Shown: positions 12,148 through 21,512 of the stretch, in pieces
Layout: every line of letters starts with the position of its first letter
Position numbering within the stretch: position 1 is the first letter of the stretch
NCBI RefSeq assembly: GCF_003052585.1
Contig: NZ_QASN01000019.1
Location: 1 to 64,000, forward strand
Length of the DNA stretch: 64,000 nt
Reading direction: 5' to 3'
Source: Pseudomonas mangrovi
GTDB lineage: Bacteria; Pseudomonadota; Gammaproteobacteria; Pseudomonadales; Pseudomonadaceae
The notes under the pieces: generated by a model
What the model was told of the DNA's origin: nothing
What the model saw: only the letters and a program-made list of their open reading frames with translations
Databases searched by the model: none
Translations under genes and position numbers: made by a program

Positions 12148-12495
12148 ATGACTCAGCCGCACCAACTGGAAAGTCCCCTCTATCGTCTGCTGCGCAGTGA
12201 AGACATCACCACATTCAACTCGCAGCGGATTTCCTACCCCAGCGTCGACATGCGCGAAGGCGATTTTCGCGGGCTCGACCTTCGCAACCTGGATGCCAAA
12301 GGGGTCGACTTTCGCGACGCCTACTTCCGCGGGGCAGATCTGCGCGGCGTGGATCTGCGCAACGCCCTGCTCGAAGGCGCCAGCCTGGCTCATGCACAGA
12401 TCTCCGGGACCTTCTTCCCCTTCGAGCTCGATCCGGATGAAATTCTGATGTCGGTGAATTTCGGCACGCGCCTGCGCTACCGAGTCACCCGGTGA
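12148..12495 (+). CDS. Pentapeptide repeat protein
   Basis: The protein has 115 residues with tandem five-residue repeats A(D/N)LxX between about residues 33 and 85 (FRGLDLRNLDAKGVDFRDAYFRGADLRGVDLRNALLEGASLAHA). These fold as a right-handed quadrilateral helix. It is too short to resemble the Qnr gyrase-protecting proteins, and its function is unknown. The stop overlaps the GTG start of the methyltransferase, so the two are translationally coupled. Confidence 0.85.
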   Translation: MTQPHQLESPLYRLLRSEDITTFNSQRISYPSVDMREGDFRGLDLRNLDAKGVDFRDAYFRGADLRGVDLRNALLEGASLAHAQISGTFFPFELDPDEILMSVNFGTRLRYRVTR

Positions 12496-13241
12496 CGGAG
12501 GTCGCAAGCCTGTTCGGCGAACGGGCCGGTGCATACGCCGAGTTCCGCCCCGACTATCCGACGGAGCTGTTCGACTGGCTGACCGCAAACTGCGCCGAGC
12601 ACCAACGGGCGCTGGATATCGCATGCGGGTCTGGCCAAGCGAGCGTGCCGCTGGGCGCTCGCTTCGCCGAAGTACTGTCCTGCGACACCAGCCTGCCGCT
12701 GCTGAGCGCCGGCCACTTCCCGCCACGGGCTCAGCGCATCGTCTGCGATGCCCGGCAGTTGCCGCTGACGGATGACTGCCTTGATCTGATCGTCGTCGCC
12801 CAGGCGCTGCACTGGTTCGCCGGCTCAGACTTCTTCAGCGAAGTCAGTCGAACCCTGCGTCCAGGCGGACTGTTCTGCGCCTGGTGCTATGGGCTGGCGC
12901 AGATCAGCCCGCGGATCGACGAACTGACCACCTACCTGCATAGCTCGCTGGTCGCTGCCTACTGGCCCAGCGGCCGCGCCAGCGTCGATCTTGGCTATAG
13001 CGACATCGTGCTGCCGCTGCCGCCGTTGCCAGCCCCGCCACAGCAGATCCGGCTAAGCTGGTCTCTGAGCCAGCTTCTGGGCTATCTGGGCACCTGGTCC
13101 GCCGTGCGCACCTGCGAGAAGCTCACCGGGTGCAATCCGCTCGAATCGCTGCGCGCCGAGCTGACAAGCGCCTGGGGCGATGCGGAGCAGCCCCGCGACA
13201 TCTGCTGGAAGCTTCACGTCATCGCCGGGCGCAATCAATGA
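12492..13241 (+). CDS. Class I SAM-dependent methyltransferase
   Basis: The 249-residue Rossmann methyltransferase has motif I ALDIACGSGQASVPLG, the acidic residue of strand 2 (LSCDTSLPLL), and a post-motif region DLIVVAQALHWFAGSDFFSEVSRTLRPGG of the type-11 group (UbiE/trans-aconitate methyltransferase-like). The acceptor is unknown. It starts at GTG 12492 inside the previous stop (GTGA) and its stop overlaps the next ATG (ATGA). Confidence 0.87.
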   Translation: MTEVASLFGERAGAYAEFRPDYPTELFDWLTANCAEHQRALDIACGSGQASVPLGARFAEVLSCDTSLPLLSAGHFPPRAQRIVCDARQLPLTDDCLDLIVVAQALHWFAGSDFFSEVSRTLRPGGLFCAWCYGLAQISPRIDELTTYLHSSLVAAYWPSGRASVDLGYSDIVLPLPPLPAPPQQIRLSWSLSQLLGYLGTWSAVRTCEKLTGCNPLESLRAELTSAWGDAEQPRDICWKLHVIAGRNQ

Positions 13242-13552
13242 AGAAGTCTTCGCCAAGCCAGCAACGCAGCAGGCCTGCCGCAGAGGAACAGCTGCAGACC
13301 CTGCGCAACCTCGGGCGCACCTCAGCACAATGGTTGCACGCCGCAGGCATCCGGGATGAGCGCACTCTGCGCGAGCTGGGTGCCGTGCAGGCGTTTCGCA
13401 ACGTACGCGCACGCGGCTTCCGCCCTTCGCTCGTCCTCTTGTATGCCATAGAAGGTGCGCTGCTGGACGTACACTGGAATCAGCTTTCCATCACCCACAA
13501 GACCCGACTGCGCGAGCTCCTCGAGGCCGCCGACGACGACAACATGCCTTAG
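13238..13552 (+). CDS. TfoX/Sxy C-terminal domain protein
   Basis: The protein has 104 residues with a basic N-terminus and one TfoX C-terminal domain (LQTLRNLGRTSAQWLHAAGIRDERTLRELGAVQAFRNVRARG), a helix-hairpin-helix-like fold. The N-terminal domain of the full competence regulator is missing, and the family norm for such short proteins gives no clear role. The ATG at 13238 overlaps the methyltransferase stop by 4 bases; the longer frame runs inside the upstream gene and is not used. Confidence 0.82.
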   Translation: MKKSSPSQQRSRPAAEEQLQTLRNLGRTSAQWLHAAGIRDERTLRELGAVQAFRNVRARGFRPSLVLLYAIEGALLDVHWNQLSITHKTRLRELLEAADDDNMP

Positions 13553-13651
13553 CTCACAACCTGTCGCGGCGGGGGATTTACGAGACGCCGAAGGCCGCCT
13601 ATTGTTTGCTGAACGCCTGAGCGTTCCAGCCAGTTCAAGGAAACACACCGT

Positions 13652-14446
13652 ATGTACCTACTCGGGGAGCAACCGGCCTACGCCGACCAGCTGATGAACC
13701 GCCTGCAAGGCATCCCGGCCCAGCTCCTGGAAGGACTCGAGCCCGCCGGCCCACTGCTTACCTTTGATCAGATCGACGATCTCTCGCAGATGGTGCCAAG
13801 CAACCAACTCTTCCTGATAAAAGACGGGCTGCTGCACGCACAGGTCGATGACCGTCCTCTCTTCTATCTCCAGGAAGGAGATCTGGTCGGACTTCGCCAG
13901 GGCCTTGAGCTACCCAGCTGGCGTTACAGCAGCGACGAACCGGTAAGCCTGCAGCCCTACGCACGTAGCGACGCCTTCAAGCACATACACGCCAGCGAGG
14001 AACGTCAGGAGCTGTTCACCCAGTACCTGATCGGCCACACCGCACTGCTCTCGGACGCCCTGGCGCGACTAAAGCAACCCGAGATCCGGCCTGCCACCGG
14101 CTTCCAGCACTTTGCCGCCGGCGAAGAACTGATCCATCAGCACGATGAAGCGGACCACGTCTTCGTCATCATCGAAGGCCATGCCGAGGCCTATGTCGAT
14201 GGGCACAAGGTCGGCGATGTGCAGAAGGACGAGATCTTTGGCGCCATGGCGGTGTTCACCCGCGAGAAGCGCAGCGCCACGGTGATCGCCAGCGAGCCCT
14301 GCACGGTCATGGTCATTCCGAAGGAGCAGTTCCTCAGCCTGATGCAGAGCAATCCGCGCATCGCCCACAGCCTGATAGAAAGCATGGCGCGACGGATTGA
14401 TCTGATGAACAAGGAGATCACGCAGCTGCGTCTGAGCAAAGACTGA
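13652..14446 (+). CDS. cbpA: Cyclic nucleotide-binding protein (CbpA-like)
   Basis: The protein has 264 residues, an unassigned N-terminal half, and a cNMP-binding beta-barrel at about residues 150-245 containing the phosphate cassette-like stretch FGAMAVFTREKRSATV. There is no helix-turn-helix, so it is not a DNA-binding Crp/Fnr regulator. In P. aeruginosa the gene beside prrF encodes the cAMP-binding protein CbpA, a Vfr-dependent protein of unclear role. That name is given here by position and domain. The ribosome site AAGGA lies 10 bases before the ATG. Confidence 0.8.
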   Translation: MYLLGEQPAYADQLMNRLQGIPAQLLEGLEPAGPLLTFDQIDDLSQMVPSNQLFLIKDGLLHAQVDDRPLFYLQEGDLVGLRQGLELPSWRYSSDEPVSLQPYARSDAFKHIHASEERQELFTQYLIGHTALLSDALARLKQPEIRPATGFQHFAAGEELIHQHDEADHVFVIIEGHAEAYVDGHKVGDVQKDEIFGAMAVFTREKRSATVIASEPCTVMVIPKEQFLSLMQSNPRIAHSLIESMARRIDLMNKEITQLRLSKD

Positions 14447-14475
14447 ATGCCCTGAACACCTCGTTTGCCGCTTCG

Positions 14476-14498
14476 ACCCGCCTCAAGGCGGGTTTTTT
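14476..14498 (+). terminator. Intrinsic terminator after cbpA
   Basis: The stem ACCCGCC/GGCGGGT with a TCAA loop is followed by six T, 30 bases past the stop. Confidence 0.85.
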
Positions 14499-14595
14499 CT
14501 GCCCGCTCGCTAGCGGAGTGGCCTCGCACCACCAGAGCCGTGCGGCCGCGGATGATGACCGCTCATCGCCGAATCAACAAACCGAGAAAACAGGG

Positions 14596-14623
14596 TTGAC
14601 TCTCAAATGATAATAGTTATTAT
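14596..14623 (+). promoter_or_regulatory. prrF sigma-70 promoter
   Basis: TTGACT at 14596-14601 and TATTAT at 14618-14623 are separated by 16 bases. The Fur box lies over the spacer and -10, as expected for an iron-repressed promoter. Confidence 0.7.
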
Positions 14624-14624
14624 T
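14606..14624 (+). promoter_or_regulatory. Fur box controlling prrF
   Basis: AATGATAATAGTTATTATT matches 13 of 19 positions of the Fur consensus and is near-palindromic (ATAATA, two bases, TATTAT). It overlaps the -10 region of the sRNA promoter, so Fe-Fur would block transcription when iron is plentiful. Confidence 0.85.
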
Positions 14625-14629
14625 AGCAC

Positions 14630-14740
14630 AGCTGATCGCGAGATCGGCGGGTAACCTGGAAGACCAGGCAGTGGACTTTCAGATTATCTCCTCATCAGGC
14701 TAAACACGGTTTTAGACCCGGCTCTGCCGGGTCTTTTTTT
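14630..14740 (+). ncRNA. prrF: PrrF-type iron-responsive small RNA
   Basis: A transcript of about 110 nt begins after the Fur-box promoter and ends at a strong terminator. It carries the PrrF hallmark around 14674-14700 (GGACTTTCAGATTATCTCC followed by TCATCAGG), the region that in P. aeruginosa pairs with mRNAs of iron-containing proteins such as sodB and TCA enzymes, with Hfq. Its place between cbpA and phuW matches P. aeruginosa, where two tandem copies exist; here I see only one. The 5' end is estimated from the promoter. Confidence 0.88.
14714..14740 (+). terminator. prrF intrinsic terminator
   Basis: A perfect 9-bp stem AGACCCGGC/GCCGGGTCT with a TCT loop is followed by seven or more T. 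Confidence 0.9.
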
Positions 14741-14842
14741 GTCTGCCGCTTTTGTTCGGCGGCGCCGCCAGGCAGAGAGTTTCAGGCCAGCAGCCTGCGA
14801 GATCATTGCATTGACCGCCTTGTGAGCCCCTGCGACGAAGAC

Positions 14843-15733
14843 TCAGCTCTTGCTTCTGAACTGCGCGCAATAGTCCTGCTCGGCTGGTGCGGCGGTAAAC
14901 CAGACATAGTCGGCCATGCTTGCGTCCACCGCGCTTCCTGCCGGCAACAGCAGAAGCACCCGGACCTGCGCGCGCGAGCCGAGATCCTGCAGGTGCAGCG
15001 GCACGCCGAGATCACGTCGCACGTGGAAGGCGCCGGCCAGCAGCATGCTTGGTTGCGGAGCACGCTGCAGCGCCTCAGCCATGCGCCGGTCGCGCTGCTG
15101 TTGTACCGCCAGCATCGCCGGCAGCCGATCGTCGCCGAGCATGCCGCAGTGCGACTCGCGAAGCTGCTCGATGAGCGTCTGGCGCACCCCTGGACGATTG
15201 CTTGCCGTGCCTTCGAGCACCGGCGGCGTGCGGAAGATCTCCAGCATCTCCTCGCGGTCGATATTGGCTGCCAGCAGCGGGTAGGGCTGTTCAAGCGCAT
15301 AGGTGACCAGGCCGCCATACAGTTGCCACGGCCAGCCCTCCTTCCAGGCGAGCGACGCCTGCACCGAAGCGATCTCCTCACCCTCCGCCAGCAACTGGCG
15401 CGTCCGCGTCACGGCCGGCTGCTGCGCCGGCTCGAGCATTTCCAGCAGCAGGCTGCCCTGCGCCCGGCGCTGCTGCAGCGCCTGCAGAAGCCATAGCTGC
15501 AACGCGTGGTGATCACGGTTGTCGTGTTGTTCACCAACCAGGATCTGCTCCACCTCCGCCAGTGCATCGATCAGCTCGGCAGGCTGCAATGCCCGGCCAC
15601 TGCGCAGATCGAGGATGACACCCAGTTGCGCATGATCGAGCCGCTCGCTGCCCTGCCATGGCGGCAGTGGTGGAAGACTCGCCTGACATCCGGAAAGGGC
15701 CAGCATGATCAGCAGTGCGCGAAACAGGTTCAT
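14843..15733 (-). CDS. phuW: ChaN/PhuW family heme-associated lipoprotein
   Basis: The protein has 296 residues with a lipoprotein signal LMLALSGC (lipidated near Cys16). It then shows the ChaN domain: EVEQILVGEQHDNRDHHALQLWLLQAL, LLLEMLEPAQQ and a C-terminal MLLAGAFHVRRDLGVPLHL. ChaN binds heme dimers, and this family sits in heme-uptake operons. It is the last gene of a three-gene cluster with hmuV 9 bases upstream and is convergent with prrF. Heme handling at the outer membrane is inferred. Confidence 0.83.
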   Translation of the reverse strand: MNLFRALLIMLALSGCQASLPPLPPWQGSERLDHAQLGVILDLRSGRALQPAELIDALAEVEQILVGEQHDNRDHHALQLWLLQALQQRRAQGSLLLEMLEPAQQPAVTRTRQLLAEGEEIASVQASLAWKEGWPWQLYGGLVTYALEQPYPLLAANIDREEMLEIFRTPPVLEGTASNRPGVRQTLIEQLRESHCGMLGDDRLPAMLAVQQQRDRRMAEALQRAPQPSMLLAGAFHVRRDLGVPLHLQDLGSRAQVRVLLLLPAGSAVDASMADYVWFTAAPAEQDYCAQFRSKS

Positions 15734-15742
15734 CTGCCCTCC

Positions 15743-16510
15743 TCAGCGGTCGATGATCAGCGGGTGACCGAGGCCGGGATGAGTCTGCACCAGCACCTCG
15801 AGATCGAACACCTGCTTCAGGATTTCCGCCTGCAACACCTCGTGCGGCGTTCCGAACGCCCGCACGCAGCCGGATCTCAGCAACAGCAGGCGATCACAGT
15901 AACGCGCAGCCAGGTTGAGGTCATGCAGGATGACCAGCACCGCCACGCCGTCGGCCGCCAACTGGCGAACAGCCTGCAGCGTCAGGTGCTGATGCAGCGG
16001 ATCGAGCATCGACACCGGCTCGTCCAGCAGCAGTACCTTGCCCGCCGCGCCAGGCCAGAGCTGGGCAAAGATGCGAGCGACGTGCACACGCTGACGCTCG
16101 CCGCCGGACAGCGTCAGGTAGCTGCGTCCTGCCAGGTGCTCGATGTCCGCTGCCTGCAGCGCACGACCGACGATACGGGCGTCTTCCTCGCTGCCGCTGG
16201 CGTGCGGCATGCGCCCCATCGCCACCACTTCCTCCACCCGGAAGGCGAAGTCCAGGCTCGAGCGTTGCGGTAGTACCGCCAGCCGCTGCGCCCGTTCGGT
16301 GCCGCGCCAGGCACGTAGCGCTCTCCCGGCCAGCGCCACACTGCCCGCCGCCAGCGGCAGCTCGCCGCAGAGGGCCGCCATCAAAGTGCTCTTGCCGGCG
16401 CCATTGGGGCCGAGCACACCGAGCACTTCACCGGCGCGAAGATCCAGATCGATATCATTCAGCACGGCCAAGCCCGCTCGGCGCAGCTGCAACCCTTCTG
16501 CTCGCAGCAT
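15743..16510 (-). CDS. hmuV: Heme ABC transporter ATP-binding protein
   Basis: The 255-residue ABC ATPase drives heme import across the inner membrane. Walker A is GPNGAGKS (about residues 34-41), the signature is LSGGE, Walker B is VLLLDEP, and the switch histidine lies in [14 protein letters not shown]. The sequence belongs to the HmuV/PhuV group of FecE-like ATPases. Its ATG overlaps the stop of hmuU by one base, so the two subunits are made together. Confidence 0.92.
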   Translation of the reverse strand: MLRAEGLQLRRAGLAVLNDIDLDLRAGEVLGVLGPNGAGKSTLMAALCGELPLAAGSVALAGRALRAWRGTERAQRLAVLPQRSSLDFAFRVEEVVAMGRMPHASGSEEDARIVGRALQAADIEHLAGRSYLTLSGGERQRVHVARIFAQLWPGAAGKVLLLDEPVSMLDPLHQHLTLQAVRQLAADGVAVLVILHDLNLAARYCDRLLLLRSGCVRAFGTPHEVLQAEILKQVFDLEVLVQTHPGLGHPLIIDR

Positions 16511-17544
16511 CAGTGACGTCCCCTTAGCAGAAGAAACAGGAAGAAGGGCGCACCGATCAGCGCGGTCACGATACCAATGGGCAACTCCGCAGGCGCCAGT
16601 AGCAGCCGCGCCAGCAGATCCGCCAGTAGCAGCAGGCAGGCACCGGCCAGCCCGGCCGCAGGCAGCAGCAGACGGTGATCAGGCCCTACCAGTAGCCGCA
16701 TCAGATGCGGCACCACCAGACCAATGAAACCGACCAGACCCGCTGCCGCCACCGCAGCGCCTACCCCCAGCGCCGTGCACAGCACCAGCTCGCGCTTCAG
16801 TCGCTGCACTTCGAATCCCAGGTGGCGCGCTTCTGACTCGCCAAGCAGCAGGGCATTGAGGGCCTTCGCCCGTCGCGGCAACCATAGACTGACCAGCAGC
16901 GTGACCAGCAGCAGCGGCCAGAGTCGCTCATAACTCGCGCCGTTGAGGCTGCCGAGATTCCAGAACGTCAGCTTGCGCAGCTCGGCGTCGTCAGCCAGAT
17001 AGGTGAAGAAACCCACCGCCGCCGCCGCCAGGGCGGTGACGGCAATTCCCGCCAGCAGCATGGTCGCGACATGGGTCTGGCCTTCACGTCTACCGAGACG
17101 GTAGACCAGCGCCGTCGCCGCCAACCCGCCAAGAAAGGCGCAGAGCGACAGCAGGTAAGGCTCCAGCCCGCGCAGCGAATGTCCCAGGGCGACGCCGCCG
17201 ACGATTGCCAACGCCGCCCCCAGCGCCGCGCCACTGGACACGCCAAGCAGGCCGGGGTCCGCCAGCGGATTGCGGAACAACCCCTGCATCGCCACCCCGC
17301 AGAGCGCCAGCACGGCGCCCACGCACAGACCCAGCAGCGTGCGCGGCAGGCGTATCTGTCCGAGTATCAGCAGCGCCTGGTCTGGCGGCCCGTCACCGCC
17401 CAGCCCGACCAGCCCAGGCAAGGCCGCAAGAACCTGACCGGCATCCAGGCTGACCGGCCCCAGCGCCAGCGAGAGCCAGATGCTCAGCAGCAGCAAGGCA
17501 ACGAGCAGGCTCAGCAGCAGAGGTGAATTGGGCGGCGACTTCAT
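16510..17544 (-). CDS. hmuU: Heme ABC transporter permease (FecCD family)
   Basis: The FecCD-family permease has about ten membrane segments ([21 protein letters not shown] first) and the family blocks [19 protein letters not shown] and [19 protein letters not shown]. It forms the inner-membrane channel with HmuV. I used the ATG at 17544 (344 residues); ATGs at 17559 and 17604 are possible, and none has a good ribosome site. No periplasmic heme-binding protein gene precedes it, which is unusual. Confidence 0.88.
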   Translation of the reverse strand: MKSPPNSPLLLSLLVALLLLSIWLSLALGPVSLDAGQVLAALPGLVGLGGDGPPDQALLILGQIRLPRTLLGLCVGAVLALCGVAMQGLFRNPLADPGLLGVSSGAALGAALAIVGGVALGHSLRGLEPYLLSLCAFLGGLAATALVYRLGRREGQTHVATMLLAGIAVTALAAAAVGFFTYLADDAELRKLTFWNLGSLNGASYERLWPLLLVTLLVSLWLPRRAKALNALLLGESEARHLGFEVQRLKRELVLCTALGVGAAVAAAGLVGFIGLVVPHLMRLLVGPDHRLLLPAAGLAGACLLLLADLLARLLLAPAELPIGIVTALIGAPFFLFLLLRGRH

Positions 17545-17695
17545 GGGGCAGGCGTACATCGAATGGCCGGAGCAGGCGGCAGGATAAGAGGCCTGCGACG
17601 GCATCGCCAGTGCCCAGCGCGCCGAGCACCTGGTGCCGATGCCGCGACATCGGGATAATCGCCTCCCCCGCAGTTGTTCCGGGCAGGAGAAGCCG

Positions 17696-18013
17696 ATGAT
17701 CCGTCTATGTGCGTCCGACGAGCTGGCAGAGGGTTGCAGCCGCGGCTTCGCGCTGCCGGGCCGCTCGCTGCTGGCGGTGCGCAGGCACGGCCGCGCCTAC
17801 GTCTACCTCAATCGCTGCCCGCATCGCGGTGTCCCGCTCGAGTGGCAACCCGACCGTTTCCTCGACGACAGCAACAGCCTGATCCAGTGCGCGACCCATG
17901 GTGCGCTGTTCCTGATCGAGAGCGGCGAGTGCGTCAGCGGGCCCTGCCCCGGTACGCAGCTGCAGGCGATCGAATGTCGCGAAGACGATCAGGGATTGTG
18001 GGCTGAGGCCTGA
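17696..18013 (+). CDS. Rieske [2Fe-2S] ferredoxin-like protein
   Basis: The 105-residue single-domain Rieske protein has ligand motifs CPHRG and CATHG, that is Cys-x-His and Cys-x-x-His, separated by about 28 residues. It has no membrane anchor, so it is a soluble electron carrier like ferredoxin components of dioxygenases or NirD-like proteins. The partner is unknown. The ATG at 17696 is preceded by GGAG. It is divergent from hmuU with about 150 bases between the two starts. Confidence 0.85.
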   Translation: MIRLCASDELAEGCSRGFALPGRSLLAVRRHGRAYVYLNRCPHRGVPLEWQPDRFLDDSNSLIQCATHGALFLIESGECVSGPCPGTQLQAIECREDDQGLWAEA

Positions 18014-18016
18014 GCC

Positions 18017-18724
18017 TCAGAGCAGCAGATCGATACGCCGCGCCAGTCTGATCTCGCGCGACGACAGCTCGCCGGCGTAGGCGAGCATCTCCACGCCCGC
18101 GGCGGCGGCATCACGCAACGCGGCGGCATAGAGCGGGTCGATCTCCTCGGCAACCCGCACCGCCTCGATCCCCGAAAGGTTGACGCAATACAGCAGCACG
18201 GCCCTGACACCCTGCCGGGCCAGTGCCGCCAGCTCGCGCAGATGCCGGGCGCCACGCTCGGTGCGCGCGTCCGGAAAGGCAGCGATCGCCGTGCTCGCAT
18301 AGCCCAGGGTTACGCTCTTGACCTCCAGATACAGCGGACCGTCCGGATAGTCGAGACAGAAATCCACCCGGCTGTTCTCGCTCCCGTAGCGCACCTCTCG
18401 GCGCAGCCCGGTGAAGCCTGCCAGTTCGCCGATCACCCCAAGCCGCAGCGCCTCCTCGACCAGCGGATTGGCGCGCGCGGTGTTGATGCAGGCAAGTCGC
18501 CCATGCGGCGTCTCGACCAGTTCCCAGGTGCCCGGCAGCTTGCGCCGCGGATCGCCGCTGCGGCTGAACCAGATACGCGCATCCGGCGTCATGCAGTTGA
18601 GCATCGAGCCGGTATTGGGACAGTGGATGCACAGTTCCCCACCGTCGAGCGTGCGCACATCGGCAAGGAAGCGCTTGTAGCGCCGCAGAAGGCGGCCTTC
18701 TTCAAGCGTCGGCAGGAACTCCAT
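18017..18724 (-). CDS. sfsA: SfsA family protein
   Basis: The 235-residue SfsA homologue begins with an OB-like domain ([28 protein letters not shown]) and continues with a nuclease-like fold ([25 protein letters not shown], with acidic and lysine residues). E. coli SfsA was described as a DNA-binding stimulator of sugar fermentation genes; its true activity is unsettled. It abuts the aminotransferase stop (they share base 18724) and is probably co-transcribed. Confidence 0.93.
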   Translation of the reverse strand: MEFLPTLEEGRLLRRYKRFLADVRTLDGGELCIHCPNTGSMLNCMTPDARIWFSRSGDPRRKLPGTWELVETPHGRLACINTARANPLVEEALRLGVIGELAGFTGLRREVRYGSENSRVDFCLDYPDGPLYLEVKSVTLGYASTAIAAFPDARTERGARHLRELAALARQGVRAVLLYCVNLSGIEAVRVAEEIDPLYAAALRDAAAAGVEMLAYAGELSSREIRLARRIDLLL

Positions 18725-19890
18725 CAGCCTTGCCAGTCACGCAGGCCACGGGCGATGCGCTGCACCGCCTCCTCCAGCCTGTGCACGCTCTGGGTGTAGG
18801 CAAAGCGCACATGCTGCGCGGCACGGTAGTTGCCGAAATCCAGGCCCGGTGTGAAGGCAACGAACTCACGCTCGAGAAAATGCCGGCAGAACACCTGGGA
18901 GTCGCCACCGAAGGCCGAAATATCGGCGTACAGATAAAAAGCGCCCTCCGGCTCCACCTCGATGCGAAAGCCCAGCTCGCGCAGCGCCGGCAGCAGAAAG
19001 TCGCGACGGCGGGCGAACTCGGCGCGGCGCGCCTGGAGGATGTCCTCGGTCTGCGGCGTGAAGCAGGCCAGTGCCGCATGCTGGGAAAGGGTTGGCGCGC
19101 TGATATAGAGATTCTGTGCCAGCTTCTCCAGATCAGCCACTGCAGCTTCCGGGGCTACCAGCCAACCCAGGCGCCAGCCGGTCATGCCGAAATACTTGGA
19201 GAAACTGTTGAGGACGAAGGCCTCGTCATCCACCTCCAGCGCGCTGACCGCCTCGCAACCATAGGTCAGGCCCTGGTAGATCTCGTCCGCCACCAGATGC
19301 CCGCCACGGGCGTGCAGCGCACTTGTCAGGTCGGCCAGCTCGGTCCGACCGAGCAGGGTGCCGGTCGGATTGGCCGGCGAGGCCACCAGCGCACCGACGC
19401 TGGCGGCATTCCAGTGCTCGGCGACCAGCGCTGCGTCCAGCTGGTAGCGCTGCGCCGGCCCGACCGGCACCAGTTGCGCGGAGGCCTCGACCAGTCGCAG
19501 AAAATGCCGATTGCACGGATACCCCGGGTCGGCCAGCAGCCATTGCTTGCCGGGATCGACCAGCAGGCTGCTGGCCAGCAGCAAGGCACCCGAGCCCCCT
19601 GGAGTGATGAGGATGCGTTGCGGTTCTATGCTCAGACCGTGGCGCCGGGCGTAGTGGTCGGCGATCGCTTCGCGCAGGGCGGGCAGGCCCCGCGCCGGGG
19701 TGTAGCGGGTGTGGCCGGCTGCCAGCGCGGCCTGGCCAGCGGCGATGATCGGAGCGGCCGTGGCAAAGTCCGGTTCGCCGATCTCCAGGTGGATCACGTC
19801 CTTGCCAAGGGCCTGCAGTTGCTGGGCGCGTTCCAGCAGCGCCATGACATGAAAGGGTTCGATGTCACGGCTGCGTGCGCTGTAGGACAT
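18724..19890 (-). CDS. PLP-dependent class I/II aminotransferase
   Basis: The fold-type I aminotransferase has 388 residues from [16 protein letters not shown], the usual start of this family; the upstream part of the frame looks non-coding. Features are HLEIGEPDF near the N-terminus, NPTGTLLGR, the PLP lysine in [17 protein letters not shown], and a C-terminal [14 protein letters not shown] arginine region. The substrate cannot be told from sequence; aspartate or aromatic/methionine substrates are possible. The gene neighbours sfsA and dksA as in P. aeruginosa. Confidence 0.88.
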   Translation of the reverse strand: MSYSARSRDIEPFHVMALLERAQQLQALGKDVIHLEIGEPDFATAAPIIAAGQAALAAGHTRYTPARGLPALREAIADHYARRHGLSIEPQRILITPGGSGALLLASSLLVDPGKQWLLADPGYPCNRHFLRLVEASAQLVPVGPAQRYQLDAALVAEHWNAASVGALVASPANPTGTLLGRTELADLTSALHARGGHLVADEIYQGLTYGCEAVSALEVDDEAFVLNSFSKYFGMTGWRLGWLVAPEAAVADLEKLAQNLYISAPTLSQHAALACFTPQTEDILQARRAEFARRRDFLLPALRELGFRIEVEPEGAFYLYADISAFGGDSQVFCRHFLEREFVAFTPGLDFGNYRAAQHVRFAYTQSVHRLEEAVQRIARGLRDWQG

Positions 19891-20088
19891 GGGTGTGAAG
19901 CCTGAGGAAATACCAAGGGAGCGCGATTCTAACCGGGTCGGCGCCACCCCTGCAGCAAGCAGGACAACCGGGAGTGGCATCCCCCCGGTCGATCTGGTAA
20001 GTTCGCCCGCTTGCAGCCGCAGGACCGACAGATAACGCCGGCAACGGATATTTCCTGCGCAGTGGATTAGAGAGAGAGGCGTTCATCC

Positions 20089-20529
20089 ATGCCCAGCAAA
20101 GCAAAAGCAACAAGCCAACTGATCCGCGCTTTCGAGCCCTACAAGGAAAAGAAGGGCGAGGAGTACATGAGCGATGCGATGCGTGCTCACTTCACCGGCA
20201 TCCTGCAGAAGTGGAAGCAGGAACTGATGGAAGAAGTCGACCGCACCGTGCACCACATGCAGGACGAAGCGGCAAACTTCCCGGACCCGGCGGATCGCGC
20301 CAGCCAGGAAGAGGAATTCAGCCTGGAACTGCGCGCCCGTGACCGGGAACGCAAGTTGATCAAGAAGATCGACGAAACCATCCAGCTGATCGAAGACAAC
20401 GAATACGGCTGGTGTGATTCCTGTGGCGTAGAGATCGGCATCCGCCGCCTCGAAGCCCGCCCCACCGCCACGCTTTGCATTGATTGCAAGACGCTGGCGG
20501 AGATCAAGGAAAAGCAGATCGGTTCCTGA
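20089..20529 (+). CDS. dksA: RNA polymerase-binding transcription factor DksA
   Basis: DksA binds the secondary channel of RNA polymerase and with ppGpp reduces rRNA transcription and activates amino acid genes. The protein has 146 residues: a helical coiled coil with the acidic tip ([14 protein letters not shown]) and a C4 zinc finger with Cys109, Cys112, Cys130 and Cys133. All four cysteines are present, so this is the zinc-containing form and not the cysteine-poor DksA2. The rRNA-type promoters at the left edge would be a natural target. Confidence 0.97.
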   Translation: MPSKAKATSQLIRAFEPYKEKKGEEYMSDAMRAHFTGILQKWKQELMEEVDRTVHHMQDEAANFPDPADRASQEEEFSLELRARDRERKLIKKIDETIQLIEDNEYGWCDSCGVEIGIRRLEARPTATLCIDCKTLAEIKEKQIGS

Positions 20530-20536
20530 GCCGACG

Positions 20537-20558
20537 ACGGGGCGCCACGGCGCCCCGT
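20537..20558 (+). terminator. dksA terminator
   Basis: The stem ACGGGGCGC/GCGCCCCGT with a CACG loop is followed by TTCATTT, 7 bases after the dksA stop. Confidence 0.7.
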
Positions 20559-20618
20559 TTCATTTCCATCCATCCAATGCAGATCGCCAGGACCTCAGCG
20601 TCCGCTCCGGCAGCGACC

Positions 20619-21512
20619 ATGCAACCGATACGCCCTCCCTACATCGGCCGCTTTGCCCCCACGCCCAGTGGCTACCTGCATTTCGGCTCGCTGGTCGCCG
20701 CGCTGGCTTCCTATCTCGACGCCCGACACGTCGGCGGTCGCTGGCTGCTGCGCATGGAAGACCTCGATCCGCCCCGCGAGATGCCCGGCGCGCAGGACAC
20801 CATCCTGCGCTCACTGGAGAGCTACGGCCTGCACTGGGATGGCGAGGTACTGAAACAGAGCCAGCGCCATGCCGCCTACGCCGGCGTGCTCGAGCGCCTG
20901 CTGCAGCAAGGCCTGGCCTACGCATGCACCTGTTCGCGCAAGCAGCTTGAGGGCTGCGCCGGCATCTATCCGGGCACCTGTCGCGACGCCAACCACGCGA
21001 CCGCGGACGCGGCAATCCGCCTGCGCGTGCCGAACCTCGAATACTGTTTCGAGGATCGGGTGCAGGGACGCTTCTGCCAGCATCTGCAGCGCGAGCTGGG
21101 CGATTTCGTCATCCGCCGCCGCGACGGTCTGTACGCCTATCAGCTGGCCGTGGTACTGGATGACGCCGCCCAGGGAATTACCGACGTGGTGCGCGGCGCC
21201 GACCTGCTCGACAACACCCCGCGCCAGCTCTATCTGCAGGAGCTGCTGGGGCTGTCGCACCCACGCTACCTGCACGTGCCGCTGATCATCCAGCCCGACG
21301 GGCACAAGCTCGGCAAGCGCTACCGTTCGCCGCCGCTGCCTCCCGAGCAGGCCTCGCCGCTGCTGGCCCGAGCCCTGCGCGCGCTGGGCCAGGCGCTACC
21401 CCAAGAGCTGGAGGGTGCCCTGCCGGCAGAGCTTCTCGAATGGGGCGTCGAACACTGGAATGCCTCGGCCATCCCGCGCAGCCGTACCCTGGCCGAGGCG
21501 CAATTGCGCTAG
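20619..21512 (+). CDS. gluQ: Glutamyl-Q tRNA(Asp) synthetase
   Basis: GluQ-RS attaches glutamate to queuosine at the wobble base of tRNA-Asp. The 297-residue protein keeps the catalytic half of GluRS: GRFAPTPSGYLHFGSL (HIGH-like HFGS), WLLRMEDLDPPRE, a zinc-site stretch CTCSRKQLEGCAGIYPGTC and a KMSKS-like KLGKR. It has no anticodon-binding domain, as expected. ATG 20619 gives the family-like N-terminus; ATG 20577 would add 14 residues. It lies directly after dksA, the usual partner. Confidence 0.93.
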   Translation: MQPIRPPYIGRFAPTPSGYLHFGSLVAALASYLDARHVGGRWLLRMEDLDPPREMPGAQDTILRSLESYGLHWDGEVLKQSQRHAAYAGVLERLLQQGLAYACTCSRKQLEGCAGIYPGTCRDANHATADAAIRLRVPNLEYCFEDRVQGRFCQHLQRELGDFVIRRRDGLYAYQLAVVLDDAAQGITDVVRGADLLDNTPRQLYLQELLGLSHPRYLHVPLIIQPDGHKLGKRYRSPPLPPEQASPLLARALRALGQALPQELEGALPAELLEWGVEHWNASAIPRSRTLAEAQLR

